Below, one piece after another: positions 18,020 through 25,921 of a DNA stretch of 64,000 nt. Every line of letters begins with the position of its first letter. Positions within the stretch are counted from its first letter, which is position 1. A program made the translations under genes and the position numbers. The notes beneath the pieces are model-generated. The model was not told where the DNA came from. It saw nothing but the letters and a program-made list of their open reading frames with translations, and ran no database searches. The DNA lies in assembly GCF_016907475.1 (NCBI RefSeq), contig NZ_JAFBCA010000001.1, positions 4,030,001-4,094,000 of the forward strand. Direction: 5' to 3'. Source of the stretch: Nocardioides cavernae. Lineage in GTDB: Bacteria > Actinomycetota > Actinomycetes > Propionibacteriales > Nocardioidaceae.

Positions 18020-19068
18020 GAGGCGGTCTCCTCGCAGCTCGGGAGGTCGGTGTCGGGGTCGGCGACCCAGTCGTCCAAGGTCTTCACGGCGCCGTCCAGC
18101 GTGGTGGCCTTGGCCAGGCGCATGTCGCCGGGGTCCACTCCCCCGATGGCGTTGCAGTTGTCGGCCGGGACGAGGAACAGCTCAGCGCCGGCGTCGCGGG
18201 CGGCGGCGATCTTCTGCTGGATGCCGCCGATCGGTCCGACCTTGCCGGCCGGGGTGATGGTGCCGGTGCCTGCGATGTCGGCGCCGCCGGTCAGCGAGCC
18301 CGGGGTGAGGGTGTCGTAGATGGCCAGCGACATCATCAGCCCGGCGCTCGGACCGCCGATGTTGTCGGCGATGTCGACGCTGACCTGGAAGGGGAAGTCG
18401 AAGCCGACGCCCGGCGTGATGCCGATCCGGAGGTCCCCGTCGACCTCCTCGGGGGTCACGTCGACGGCCACCTCCTTCTTCCCACGTCGTACGACGAACT
18501 CGACCGGCTCCCCTGGCGACGCGGCGTCGACGGCGTCGACGGCGTCCTGGGCGCCGGTGACCTTGGTGCCGCCCACCCGCAGCAGCACGTCGCGCACCTC
18601 GAGCTTGCCGTCGGCCGGCAGGCCCGGGGTCACGTCGAGCACCTCCACGAGCGGGTCGACCTTCTCGCCGAGCTGGGTGAGCGCGGCCGCGATCGCGGTG
18701 TCCTGCGAGGACACCATCGCGGCCTCGGACTGGCGGTCGCTCGACTCGTCGGTCTCCTCGGGGCCGTAGATCGAGGAGCGCGGCCAGACCGCGGCGTCGG
18801 GGTCGAAGTAGGCACGCAGGAGCTCGGGGAGGCTCACGTCCTCCTGCGGTGTGCTGACGTAGACGGTCGTCATCCGCAGCTCGCCGTCGTCGTGGTAGGC
18901 CTGGTGCCCGGTGACCTCGACGATCTCGTCACCGGAGTCCTCGGCGAGTATGTCGACGGTCGGTCCTGGGTAGTAGGTGACGTACGGCAGGGGCACGAAC
19001 GCAGCCGTCGCCCACAGCACTGCCAGCAGGCACAGCGCGAGCAATCCCGCCCTGGTCCGCTGAGTCAT
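18016..19068 (-). CDS. PDZ domain protein with Lon-like serine protease domain (YlbL family)
   Basis: The 350-aa product has an N-terminal signal anchor (TRAGLLALCLLAVLWATAAFVPLPYVTYYPG), a PDZ domain at about residues 155-225 and a C-terminal Lon protease domain. The catalytic serine is in GGPSAGLMMSL and the lysine in VGPIGGIQQKIAAARDAGA, forming the Ser-Lys dyad. It is probably a membrane-anchored extracytoplasmic protease. I chose ATG 19068 (MTQRTRAG); a TTG at 19095 would add nine residues that do not improve the signal. It heads the protease - PPA1309 - UPF0182 operon, an order also known in mycobacteria (Rv3194c-Rv3193c). Confidence 0.93.
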   Translation of the reverse strand: MTQRTRAGLLALCLLAVLWATAAFVPLPYVTYYPGPTVDILAEDSGDEIVEVTGHQAYHDDGELRMTTVYVSTPQEDVSLPELLRAYFDPDAAVWPRSSIYGPEETDESSDRQSEAAMVSSQDTAIAAALTQLGEKVDPLVEVLDVTPGLPADGKLEVRDVLLRVGGTKVTGAQDAVDAVDAASPGEPVEFVVRRGKKEVAVDVTPEEVDGDLRIGITPGVGFDFPFQVSVDIADNIGGPSAGLMMSLAIYDTLTPGSLTGGADIAGTGTITPAGKVGPIGGIQQKIAAARDAGAELFLVPADNCNAIGGVDPGDMRLAKATTLDGAVKTLDDWVADPDTDLPSCEETAS

Positions 19069-19116
19069 GGGCGCAACTCTCTCAAACGGCGGCAACTCCG
19101 CGGCAACGCGCGTCGC

Positions 19117-19377
19117 TCAGGAGGCGCGCCGGGTGGCGCCGTCGCCCGGGCCGGCGCCGTGGCTGGGCCGGACGGCGATGCCGGTGCTGCGGTCGCGCAC
19201 CCGTGCCGACGTACGACGCGTGCCCGCCGGCGGCTCCTTGGTGAGGGCCCGGCCGAGGCGTTCGACGGCGACGTCGCGGTCGACCTCGCCGCGGCCGTCC
19301 CGCCCGGCCCACGACACCCACGCCATCGCCGCGAGGGCCACGACGGCCGACGGCACGAGCCACAGCAGGATCTCCAC
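19117..19377 (-). CDS. Small single-pass membrane protein (86 aa)
   Basis: The product has one N-terminal TM helix (MEILLWLVPSAVVALAAMAW) and a charged cytoplasmic tail rich in Arg, with VERLGRALTKEPP in the middle. No family name is recognised. The GTG start is supported by TACCCT placed exactly 6 nt upstream (19384-19389 on the plus strand), a leaderless promoter. It lies between MoaE and the PDZ protease on the same strand. Confidence 0.7.
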   Translation of the reverse strand: MEILLWLVPSAVVALAAMAWVSWAGRDGRGEVDRDVAVERLGRALTKEPPAGTRRTSARVRDRSTGIAVRPSHGAGPGDGATRRAS

Positions 19378-19419
19378 GCGACGAGGGTAGGGGCCGCGAG
19401 GGGTCCGGGCCGGGAGGCC

Positions 19420-19857
19420 CTACGGCGTGCCGACCCACTCCTCTGTCCGGTCGTCGAAGACCTGGTGCTTCCAGATCGGCACCTCGGCCTTCAAGGTGTC
19501 GATGAGGGCGCGCGAGGCCGCGAAGGCGTCGCCGCGGTGGGCCGCGGTCGTGGCGACGACGACCGCGAGGTCACCGATCCGCAGCTGGCCCACCCGGTGC
19601 ACGGCCGCCACGCCCCGGACGTCGTGGTCGGCGGCCACCCGCCGGCAGACGTCCTCGAGCCGGGCCAGCGCGGTCGGGTGCGCGGAGTAGTCGAGCGCCG
19701 TGACGCCCTTCCCGCCGTCGTGGTCGCGGACCTGGCCCACGAAGAGGGTGAGGCCCCCGGCACCGTCGTCGCCGAGCGCGTCGAGGACCTCGGTCACGTC
19801 GAGCGGGGTGTCGCGGATGGCGACGAGGCGCACGGCATCGGAGGAGGGGTGGCTCAC
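19420..19857 (-). CDS. moaE: Molybdopterin synthase catalytic subunit MoaE
   Basis: The 145-aa product matches MoaE in length and motifs: GLTLFVGQVRDHDGGKGVTALDYSAHP, VHRVGQLRIGDLAVVVATTAAHRGDAF and LKAEVPIWKHQVF, the last carrying the catalytic lysines. MoaE with MoaD converts precursor Z (cPMP) to molybdopterin by sulfur transfer. MoaD and other cofactor genes are not in this window. The GTG at 19857 is chosen because TAGACT lies 7 nt upstream; the longer frame would run into the promoter of the divergent protease gene. Confidence 0.94.
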   Translation of the reverse strand: MSHPSSDAVRLVAIRDTPLDVTEVLDALGDDGAGGLTLFVGQVRDHDGGKGVTALDYSAHPTALARLEDVCRRVAADHDVRGVAAVHRVGQLRIGDLAVVVATTAAHRGDAFAASRALIDTLKAEVPIWKHQVFDDRTEEWVGTP

Positions 19858-19909
19858 GCCGCCGAGTCTAGGGGTGCCGCTGCTGGGCGCGGTGGGTACC
19901 GTGGACGCC

Positions 19910-21244
19910 ATGAGTGACACCCCCGGTGGTCCCGGATCGTCCGGTCAGGATCCCGACGACAACAACCCCTTCAAGGGCACGCCCTTCGAGCAGATCTTCT
20001 CCCAGATGGGCGGGTTCGGCCCGGGAGGCGGCCTGCCCGACCTCAACTCGCTGATGGCGCAGATGCAGTCCTTCTTCGCGCCGCACGACGGCCCGGTCAA
20101 CTGGGAGACGGTCACCGACCTGGCCCGCCGGGCGGCGGCCCAGGAGCCCGACCCGACCGTCAGCCCCGCCCAGTCGGGCGCGGTCGCCGACGCTGTGCGC
20201 CTCGCCGACCACTGGCTCGACACCACGACCGAGTTCCCCTCGGGCGTGACCACCACCGCCGCGTGGTCGCGGGCCGAGTGGATCGTCGAGACGATCCCGG
20301 TCTGGAAGGTGCTCGTGGAGCCGATCGCCGGCTCCGCCACCCAGGCGCTGGGCCAGGCGATGCCCGAGGAGATGAAGCAGCTCGCCGGCCCCCTCATGGC
20401 GATGCTCGGCAAGGCGAGCGGCGCGATGGTCGCCTCCCAGGTCGGCAGCGGCCTGGGTGCGCTCGCCGCTGACGTGCTCAGCGCCTCCGACATCGGCCTG
20501 CCCCTCGGCCCGATCGGCAAGGCCGCGCTGCTGCCCACCAACGTCGCGGCGTTCGCCGAGGAGCTGCCCGACGTCTCCGCCGACGACGTGCTGCTCTACC
20601 TCGCGCTGCGCGAGGCGGCCCACCAGCGGCTGTTCGCCGGCGTGCCGTGGCTGCGCGACCACCTCATCGGGGCGGTCTCGGAGTACGGCGCCGGCATGGA
20701 CTTCGACACCTCCGGGATGGAGACCAAGCTGCGCGAGGTCGACATGACCAACCCCGAGGCCATGCAGGACGCCCTCGCGGGTGGGCTCTTCGACCCCGAG
20801 CCGTCGGCCGCCCAGAAGGCCGCGCTGGAGAAGCTCGAGGTGACCCTCGCACTCGTGGAGGGCTGGGTCGACGAGGTCGTCAGCCAGGCCACGGCCGAGC
20901 GGATGCCTGCCGCGGCCAAGCTGCAGGAGACCGTACGCCGTCGGCGCGCCGCGGGCGGACCGGCCGAGCAGACCTTCGCCACCCTCGTCGGCCTCGAGCT
21001 GCGGCCCCGCAGGCTCCGGGACGCGTCGGTCCTCTGGGGCTCGCTGCGCACCCGCCAGGGCGCCGAGGCCCGCGACGGCGTCTGGATGTCGCCGCACCTG
21101 CTGCCCACCGCCGCCGACCTCGACGACCCGCTGGGCTTCCGGGAGGACTCGGTGACGCCCGGCGAGCTGTCGGAGGAGGAGTTCGACGCCGGCCTGCGCG
21201 ACCTGCTCGACGGCGGCGACAGCGGCACCCGCCCCGCCGAGTGA
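19910..21244 (+). CDS. Zinc-dependent metalloprotease of the DUF2342 (zincin_2) family
   Basis: The 444-aa product matches the Rv3195-type family, once labelled as linked to F420 biosynthesis. A flexible Gly/Pro head (residues 1-50) precedes a helical body with ATQALGQAMPEEMKQLAGPLMAMLGKASGAMVASQVGSGLG. The putative metal site is REAAHQRLFAGVPWL, a family-specific EAAHxRLF version of HExxH-like zinc sites, with a second conserved WVDEVV helix. The substrate is unknown. ATG 19910 is preceded by TACCGT (19897-19902) with a 7-nt gap. The stop overlaps the NUDIX start (GTGA). Confidence 0.9.
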   Translation: MSDTPGGPGSSGQDPDDNNPFKGTPFEQIFSQMGGFGPGGGLPDLNSLMAQMQSFFAPHDGPVNWETVTDLARRAAAQEPDPTVSPAQSGAVADAVRLADHWLDTTTEFPSGVTTTAAWSRAEWIVETIPVWKVLVEPIAGSATQALGQAMPEEMKQLAGPLMAMLGKASGAMVASQVGSGLGALAADVLSASDIGLPLGPIGKAALLPTNVAAFAEELPDVSADDVLLYLALREAAHQRLFAGVPWLRDHLIGAVSEYGAGMDFDTSGMETKLREVDMTNPEAMQDALAGGLFDPEPSAAQKAALEKLEVTLALVEGWVDEVVSQATAERMPAAAKLQETVRRRRAAGGPAEQTFATLVGLELRPRRLRDASVLWGSLRTRQGAEARDGVWMSPHLLPTAADLDDPLGFREDSVTPGELSEEEFDAGLRDLLDGGDSGTRPAE

Positions 21245-21849
21245 CCCTCCACGCGAGCGCCGTCGCCACGCTGGCGGCGTGGGTCGCGCCGACGCCCGCG
21301 CAGGGCGCACTCCGCGACCGCTACCTCGCCCACCTGGCCGCGCATCCCGACGGCCTGGCCAAGGCGTGCTTCCCCGACCACCTCACGGCCGGCGCGATCG
21401 TCGTCTCCCCCGACGCCGGCGCGGTTCTCCTCAACCACCACCGCAAGGCCGACGCGTGGCTGGCCTTCGGCGGCCACCTCGAGCCCGGCGACGCGTCGTT
21501 GGCCGGCGGCGCCCGACGCGAGCTGGTCGAGGAGTCCGGGCTGACGTCGTTCGACTTCGACGAGGAGCCGCTGTCGCTCGACGAGCACGCGGTGGAGTTC
21601 TGCTCCGACCGCGGCACCGTCCACCACCTCGACGTACGCTTCCTGGCCACCGCCGAGCCGGACGCCGCCCACGCCACGAGCGAGGAGTCGCTCGACGTGC
21701 GCTGGTGGCCGGTCGACGCGTTGCCGGCGACGTTCGACGACATGTACGTCCTCATCGAGGCCGCGGTCGCGCGGGTGCGGGCGGGGCCGTCGTCGGCTCA
21801 GTCCTCGTCGACGCCCGGGGGCGGCTCGAGCCGGGCGGCCGCGGAGTAG
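21241..21849 (+). CDS. NUDIX hydrolase
   Basis: The 202-aa product has a NUDIX box, GGHLEPGDASLAGGARRELVEESGL, with Asp replacing the first Glu of GX5EX7REUXEEXGU; the catalytic REUXEE core is intact. It should hydrolyse a nucleoside diphosphate linked to some moiety X. The GTG start overlaps the upstream protease stop (GTGA). The C-terminal Ser-rich tail overlaps the convergent YgjP-like gene by 52 bp. Confidence 0.88.
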   Translation: MTLHASAVATLAAWVAPTPAQGALRDRYLAHLAAHPDGLAKACFPDHLTAGAIVVSPDAGAVLLNHHRKADAWLAFGGHLEPGDASLAGGARRELVEESGLTSFDFDEEPLSLDEHAVEFCSDRGTVHHLDVRFLATAEPDAAHATSEESLDVRWWPVDALPATFDDMYVLIEAAVARVRAGPSSAQSSSTPGGGSSRAAAE

Positions 21850-22338
21850 CCCTCGAGGTAGCCCTTCGCCTTGTCCGCGCGGGGGGTAGCGGTCGACCCA
21901 CGCCCAGAACGCCGGCGTGTGGCCCGACTCGAGCAGGTGGGCCAGCTCGTGGACGAGCACGTAGTCCACGACCCAGCCGGGCACCTTCTGCAGCCGGTCG
22001 CTGAGCCGGATGGTGCGGTCGCCCGGGGTGCACGAGCCCCAGCGGGCGTTCTGGTTGGTCACCCACCGCACCGAGGCGGGGACTGCGAGGCCCCCGAGGT
22101 AGAGGTCGTTGAGCTTGGCGGCGCGGGCGACGAGGTCGTCGTCGGAGCGCAGGCGGCGCTTCTCCTGCCGCTCGATGCGCGCGACCATGTCGGCGACCCA
22201 CGTCGCCTCGTCGCGCTTGCTCATGGCGGCGGGGATGAGCACGACGATGCGGTCGCCGTCGCGGTAGGCCGAGACCGTCCGGCGGCGGCGGCGCGAGCGG
22301 CGCACCTCCACGTCGGGCGGGCCGGCCGGGGTGCTCAT
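21798..22338 (-). pseudogene. YgjP-like (DUF45) metallopeptidase with a frameshift
   Basis: From ATG 22338 the frame reads a typical YgjP/WSS1-like metallopeptidase: VRWVTNQNARWGSCTPGDRTIRLSDRL and the zinc site VLVHELAHLLESGH (HExxH plus a downstream His). After AFWAWVDRYP the frame runs into Arg/Pro-rich nonsense. Removing one base from a six-G run at 21881-21886 restores YPRADKAKGYLEGYS and a natural C-terminus ending VDED at TGA 21800-21798. So either the gene has a 1-nt insertion near its end or the base is a sequencing error. The catalytic region lies before the lesion. A promoter TAGGTT ends 6 nt before the start. Total intact length would be about 180 aa. Confidence 0.85.
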
Positions 22339-22399
22339 GTGCCGAACCTAACCCCCGCCACCCACACTCGAGGGTGGACTCGCTGGAGCGGGGCCACGC

Positions 22400-23494
22400 T
22401 CAGAGCCGGGCCGCGGCCCAGTCGAGGAGCCGGTCGCGCTCCCAGGTGGTGACGATCCGGTCGGGGTCGATCCCGGCCTCGGTGGCGCGGGCGGCGCCGT
22501 AGTCGAGCATGTCGAGCTGGCCGGGCGCGTGGGCGTCGGAGTCGATCGAGAACAGGCACCCGAGGTCTCGAGCGAGCTCGAGCAGCCTCGTGGGCGGGTC
22601 GCGGCGCTCGGGCCGCGAGTTGATCTCCACGGCCACGCCCTCCTCCGCGCACGCGGTGAACACCGCCTTCGCGTCGAACTGGCTCTGCGGTCGCACACCC
22701 CGGTTGCCGGTCACCAGACGACCGGTGCAGTGGCCGAGGACGTTGGTGTGCGGGTTGCGGACAGCGGCGACCATCCGCCTCGTCATCGGGGCGGCGTCCA
22801 TCTTGAGCTTGGAGTGCACCGAGGCGACGCGGACGTCGAGCCGGCCCAGCATCTCCGCGGTCTGGTCGAGCGACCCGTCGTCGAGGATGTCCACCTCGAT
22901 CCCCTTCAGCAGCGTGAACGACCCGCCGAGGTGCTCGTTGACGGCGTCCACGACCCCGAGCTGGCGCGCCAGCCGCTCGGCACTCAGCCCGTTGGCCACC
23001 CGCAGCCGTGGGCTGTGGTCGGTGAGCACGAGGTAGTCGTGACCCAGCTCCATGGCGGTCATCGCCATCTCCTCCAGCGGCGAGCCGCCGTCGGACCAGT
23101 CGGAGTGGGAGTGCAGGTCGCCCCGCAGCCTGGCACGCAGCTCCTCCCCGCCACGCGCCAACGGCCCGGCGGTCGCCTCGAGCTTCACGAGGCGCTCGGG
23201 GACGACCCCGTTGCACGCGTCGGTGATGGCGGCCGCGGTGCTGGGACCGATGCCCGTCAGCTCGGTGAGCGTGCCGTCGGCCGCGCGTCGACGTACCTCC
23301 TCCTCGGGCAGCGGCAGGATCGTGCGCGCGGCCTTGCGGAAGGCCTCGATCCGGCGGGTCTCCTCGCGCTGGCGCTCCATCAGGAACGCGATGCGTCGCA
23401 GGGTCGCCACGGGACCGCGGGCGGTGCCCGCCGTCGACTCCTCGCCCAACTTCTTCTCCTCCACAGCCCCGTCGCGGGTGAAACCGCTGGTCAC
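22400..23494 (-). CDS. PHP domain protein with helix-hairpin-helix region (PolX-like, no polymerase domain)
   Basis: The product is about 364 aa. Residues 1-100 are helical with an HhH-like LTELTGIGPSTAAAITDA. The PHP phosphoesterase domain follows with its metal ligands: DLHSHSDWSDG, LTDHSPR, GIEVDIL, VASVHS, HCTGR and IDSDAHA. It resembles the C-terminal half of bacterial PolX, suggesting a nuclease or phosphatase acting on DNA ends or small phosphates. GTG 23494 is the first start before a well-composed N-terminus; GTG 23500 is equally possible. Confidence 0.87.
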   Translation of the reverse strand: MTSGFTRDGAVEEKKLGEESTAGTARGPVATLRRIAFLMERQREETRRIEAFRKAARTILPLPEEEVRRRAADGTLTELTGIGPSTAAAITDACNGVVPERLVKLEATAGPLARGGEELRARLRGDLHSHSDWSDGGSPLEEMAMTAMELGHDYLVLTDHSPRLRVANGLSAERLARQLGVVDAVNEHLGGSFTLLKGIEVDILDDGSLDQTAEMLGRLDVRVASVHSKLKMDAAPMTRRMVAAVRNPHTNVLGHCTGRLVTGNRGVRPQSQFDAKAVFTACAEEGVAVEINSRPERRDPPTRLLELARDLGCLFSIDSDAHAPGQLDMLDYGAARATEAGIDPDRIVTTWERDRLLDWAAARL

Positions 23495-23665
23495 CCGCAC
23501 AGTACGGCGCGCGCGCCGGGCGTGTCGCGCACAGGGTCCTCCCCACGCCCGGCGGCTTCGTCCACCCCCGAGGGGCGTCCGTGCACACACTCTCCACAGG
23601 CCTGTCCACAGGGGTGGACACCAGCTCGTTGACCGCGCGGGCGTCCGCCCCTAGGTTTGCGCCCA

Positions 23666-23732
23666 GAAGGGCCCCACGGCTCCTCGACGCCAGCTGGGGA
23701 AGGCAGGCGTCGGAGGCTGCGGGGCCCCTTCT
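23666..23732. terminator. Long imperfect hairpin downstream of the enoyl-CoA hydratase gene
   Basis: GAAGGGCCCC (23666-23675) can pair with GGGGCCCCTTC (23721-23731), and an inner imperfect pairing involves GGCTCCTCGACGCC and GGCGTCGGAGGC. It lies between the hydratase stop at 23763 and the PHP gene start, as a terminator would. The rest of the 268-bp gap (23495-23762) shows no gene. Confidence 0.55.
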
Positions 23733-23762
23733 TCGTTCGGCCCTGCCGTGGCCTCGCGCGGG

Positions 23763-24569
23763 TCAGCGTCCGCGGAACTCCGGCGACCGCTTCTCCTTCG
23801 CCGCCGCGATGCCCTCCTGCAGGTCGGCGGTCGCGAGCGTCATCGGCTGGGCGAGCGCCTCCCACTGGAGCGCGGACTCGAAGTCGGCGTGACCACCGTC
23901 GGCGAGCGCGACCTTGGTCAGGCGCGCCGCGATCGGTGCGGTCGCCGCGATGCCGGCCGCGGTCTCGAGCACCTCGTCGAGGAAGGATCCGGAGTCGATG
24001 ACGCGCGAGACCAGCCCGAGCCGCAGCGCCTCCTCGGCCTCCACGACGCGGCCGGTGAGGAGCAGGTCCCGCGCGTGGGCGGGGCCGACCACGTTCGGCA
24101 GCAGCCAGGTGCCGGCCATGCCCGCGTGCATGCCGAGCTTGTTGAAGGGCACGCCGAGCTTGGCGCCGTCCGCGGCGTAGCGGATGTCGCAGGCGAGGGC
24201 GAGGCACAGGCCAGCCCCGATGGCGGCGCCGTTGACGGCAGCGATGGTGGGCACCTCGAGACGCCGGATCGACAGCCACGCCCGGTAGAACGGCAGCATC
24301 CGCGACCGCAGCCGGTCCACGCTCGCGTCGGGCTCGCTGGCGATCCACGAGGTGTTGCCACCGGAGCAGAAGGCGCTCCCCTCCCCCGTCACCACGACCG
24401 CGCGCACGGACGTGTCGGCGGCGATCTGCTCGATGGCCGCGACCCAGGACGAGGTCATCTCGTCGCTCATCGCGTTGCGCATCCCGGGGTTGTCGAGGGT
24501 CAGCAGGACGACCCCCTCGGAGGGGCGCTCGAGGCGGAGGTGGGCGAGGTCGGGAGAGGTCTCTGGCAT
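23763..24569 (-). CDS. Enoyl-CoA hydratase/isomerase family protein
   Basis: The 268-aa product is a crotonase: TGEGSAFCSGGNTSWIA forms the first oxyanion-hole loop and AAVNGAAIGAGLCLALACDIRYAADGAKLGVPF the second, followed by AHARDLLLTGRVVEAEEALRLGLV. It should act on an acyl-CoA, by hydration or isomerisation, in fatty-acid or related catabolism. The position of the second catalytic Glu is replaced (MHAGMAG), so the exact reaction is uncertain. ATG 24569 is preceded by TACCCT with a 6-nt gap. Confidence 0.9.
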   Translation of the reverse strand: MPETSPDLAHLRLERPSEGVVLLTLDNPGMRNAMSDEMTSSWVAAIEQIAADTSVRAVVVTGEGSAFCSGGNTSWIASEPDASVDRLRSRMLPFYRAWLSIRRLEVPTIAAVNGAAIGAGLCLALACDIRYAADGAKLGVPFNKLGMHAGMAGTWLLPNVVGPAHARDLLLTGRVVEAEEALRLGLVSRVIDSGSFLDEVLETAAGIAATAPIAARLTKVALADGGHADFESALQWEALAQPMTLATADLQEGIAAAKEKRSPEFRGR

Positions 24570-24589
24570 GGCCCGAGGGTACTGACCCG

Positions 24590-24623
24590 GCTGAGCGTGA
24601 AATGACTCGGTTTCACGCTCAGC
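24590..24623. promoter_or_regulatory. Perfect 13-bp inverted repeat in a divergent promoter region
   Basis: GCTGAGCGTGAAA (24590-24602) and TTTCACGCTCAGC (24611-24623) flank an 8-nt spacer. It covers the expected -35 region of the hydratase promoter. Because the genes on both sides point away, an operator is more likely than a terminator. Confidence 0.5.
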
Positions 24624-24760
24624 GCGTGTGGTGCGTGAGCGTGGCCCACGCGTGGCGTAGGGTCGTCGGCGGAGCGCTGGCAACCGTCGGCCCTCCCCGG
24701 CGGGCTTCCCCGAGAGACTCCCCGTCGCGACGACCAAGAAAAACAAGCAAGGAGGCCGTC

Positions 24761-24919
24761 ATGGCGGAGACCTGGAGCGGTGAGTTCTACTGCGTCAAGT
24801 GCAAGGAGAAGCGCGAGGCGGAGGGCGAGATCAAGGTCAACGACAAGGGCACCAAGATGGCCAAGGGCGTCTGCCCGGTCTGCGGCACCAACTTGAACCG
24901 CATCCTCGGCAAGGCGTGA
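24761..24919 (+). CDS. DUF5679 small zinc-ribbon protein
   Basis: The 52-aa product has YCVKCKEKREAEGEI and CPVCGTNLNRILGKA, two CxxC knuckles of a zinc ribbon, and matches the short actinobacterial DUF5679 family. The SD AAGGAGG is placed well before ATG 24761. The function is unknown; small size and strong SD suggest high expression. A hairpin follows at 24941-24973. Confidence 0.9.
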   Translation: MAETWSGEFYCVKCKEKREAEGEIKVNDKGTKMAKGVCPVCGTNLNRILGKA

Positions 24920-24940
24920 GCCTCAGCTCTTGAGCTCATT

Positions 24941-24973
24941 GCGGCGGCGTCACCCCTCGGGTGGCGCCGCTGC
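24941..24973 (+). terminator. Hairpin downstream of the DUF5679 gene
   Basis: Arms of 15 nt (24941-24955 and 24959-24973) match at 13 positions around a 3-nt loop. The hairpin runs into the start of the next open frame, which argues that the next gene starts downstream of it. Confidence 0.55.
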
Positions 24974-24987
24974 TGCATCTGGTGCTG

Positions 24988-25578
24988 ATGCGCTCCGGGT
25001 CACCTGTGGACGACGGCCTGGACCCGTCGCCGTCGTGGCACCGTCGGAGGGTGCCCGCCCGACCCGCCCCCTCGTCGTACGTCGGCGGCACGCGCGCGCA
25101 GCTCGACTGCCCTGACGCCTGGACCGGGGCCGTCGTCGCCGCGCTCTCCGCGGCCGGGGTCGTCCTCGACCCCAGCGCGCCCGTCGGGATCGCGGTGACC
25201 CCCGCACGCCTGGTCTCGGCCACGGTCGACGCGTGGAGCGTCGACTCACTGCCGCACGTGCTGGTGGGCGTGCAGCCCTACGCAATCGACGTCGGCCCGT
25301 GGGTCGCCCCCGGCGTCGGACCGTGCGCGCGGTGCGTGGCCGCCGCGGTGCTCGACGAGGGCGATCGCGCCGCACCGGGAGCGGTCCCGAGGCCGTTGCT
25401 CGCGCTCGCCGCCGGAGCGGTCGCCCGCGACCTCGCCGCGTGGTCGCGGAGCGAGCTGCCGCACACGTGGCTCACGTCGTGGCGCGTCGACCACGAGCCG
25501 GTGCCCGCCGCACGACGCTGGCAGCGCCACCCCTACTGCGGCTGCGCCTGGTTCGACGAGGGGTTCGACGCCGGCTGA
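24988..25578 (+). CDS. Cyclodehydratase-like (TOMM/ThiF-related) protein, Rv3196 type
   Basis: The product is about 196 aa from ATG 24988; GTG 24961 and GTG 25051 are alternatives, but the terminator-like hairpin at 24941-24973 makes 24961 unlikely. The C-terminal half resembles the actinobacterial proteins often labelled bacteriocin biosynthesis cyclodehydratase: HVLVGVQPYAIDVGPWVAPGVGPCARCVAAA and a terminal HPYCGCAWFDEG, giving a CxxC/CxC zinc site. No precursor peptide or cyclisation partner gene lies nearby, and homologues sit next to uvrD2 in many actinobacteria, so a housekeeping role is more likely than RiPP synthesis. Confidence 0.75.
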   Translation: MRSGSPVDDGLDPSPSWHRRRVPARPAPSSYVGGTRAQLDCPDAWTGAVVAALSAAGVVLDPSAPVGIAVTPARLVSATVDAWSVDSLPHVLVGVQPYAIDVGPWVAPGVGPCARCVAAAVLDEGDRAAPGAVPRPLLALAAGAVARDLAAWSRSELPHTWLTSWRVDHEPVPAARRWQRHPYCGCAWFDEGFDAG

Positions 25579-25600
25579 TCGGCCGGCTGATCGGGGTGTG

Positions 25601-25768
25601 TCACCACCACTCGCTGTCGAGCTTGCTCTCCATCGCCCTCAGGTGGGTGCGCGAGCAGGTGTCGCAGTAGGCGCGGCGCCGGCCGTTCTCGACCGAGGTC
25701 GTCCACGTGAGGGTCTCCCCCTCGGGGGCCCGGGTGCCGCAGAAGTCGCACGTCACGAGGTCGCTCAC
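25601..25768 (-). CDS. Hypothetical 55-aa zinc-finger protein
   Basis: The GTG at 25768 opens a 55-residue frame ending TGA 25601. It has two CxxC pairs, TCDFCGTRAPEGE and YCDTCSRTHLRAME, 24 residues apart, and ends KLDSEWW. The start is supported by TAGCCT (25775-25780 on the plus strand) exactly 6 nt upstream, the leaderless module of this genome. The pattern fits a treble-clef or zinc-ribbon protein. No name is known to me. It converges on the cyclodehydratase-like gene. Confidence 0.75.
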   Translation of the reverse strand: MSDLVTCDFCGTRAPEGETLTWTTSVENGRRRAYCDTCSRTHLRAMESKLDSEWW

Positions 25769-25815
25769 GCCTCGAGGCTACCCCGGCGCGGCGGGGTCGA
25801 TGATCCTGGAAATGG

Positions 25816-25860
25816 CAGCGAGCCGGTACGTCGTCACGGTGACGACGTACCGGCTCGCTG
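25816..25860. terminator. 45-bp palindrome with 22-bp perfect arms
   Basis: Arms 25816-25837 and 25839-25860 are exact reverse complements around a single central base, starting with CAGCGAGCC and ending GGCTCGCTG. It lies downstream of the 64-aa gene (25922-26116) on the minus strand and CATTTCC follows on that strand, which fits a terminator. A cruciform or protein-binding role is also possible. Confidence 0.6.
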
Positions 25861-25921
25861 TGTGTGCTCACCCGCGATCAGGGCGAGAGCCGTCCCGAGG
25901 CCAGGTCGGCCTCGGAACACG

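Noticed and set aside
20596..22338. A 580-codon frame reading through the YgjP-like gene
   Set aside because: The part after about residue 150 is the frameshifted tail and antisense to the DUF2342 protease; it is explained by the 1-nt shift at 21881-21886.
23575..23612. DnaA-box-like CTGTCCACA and TCTCCACAG near 23590, as a possible replication origin
   Set aside because: Only one near-match to the box, no AT-rich unwinding region, and no dnaA, dnaN or rpmH nearby.
24988..25578. A RiPP (TOMM) biosynthetic cluster around the cyclodehydratase-like gene
   Set aside because: No precursor peptide, dehydrogenase or YcaO gene is near. Homologues sit in the same housekeeping neighbourhood in other actinobacteria.
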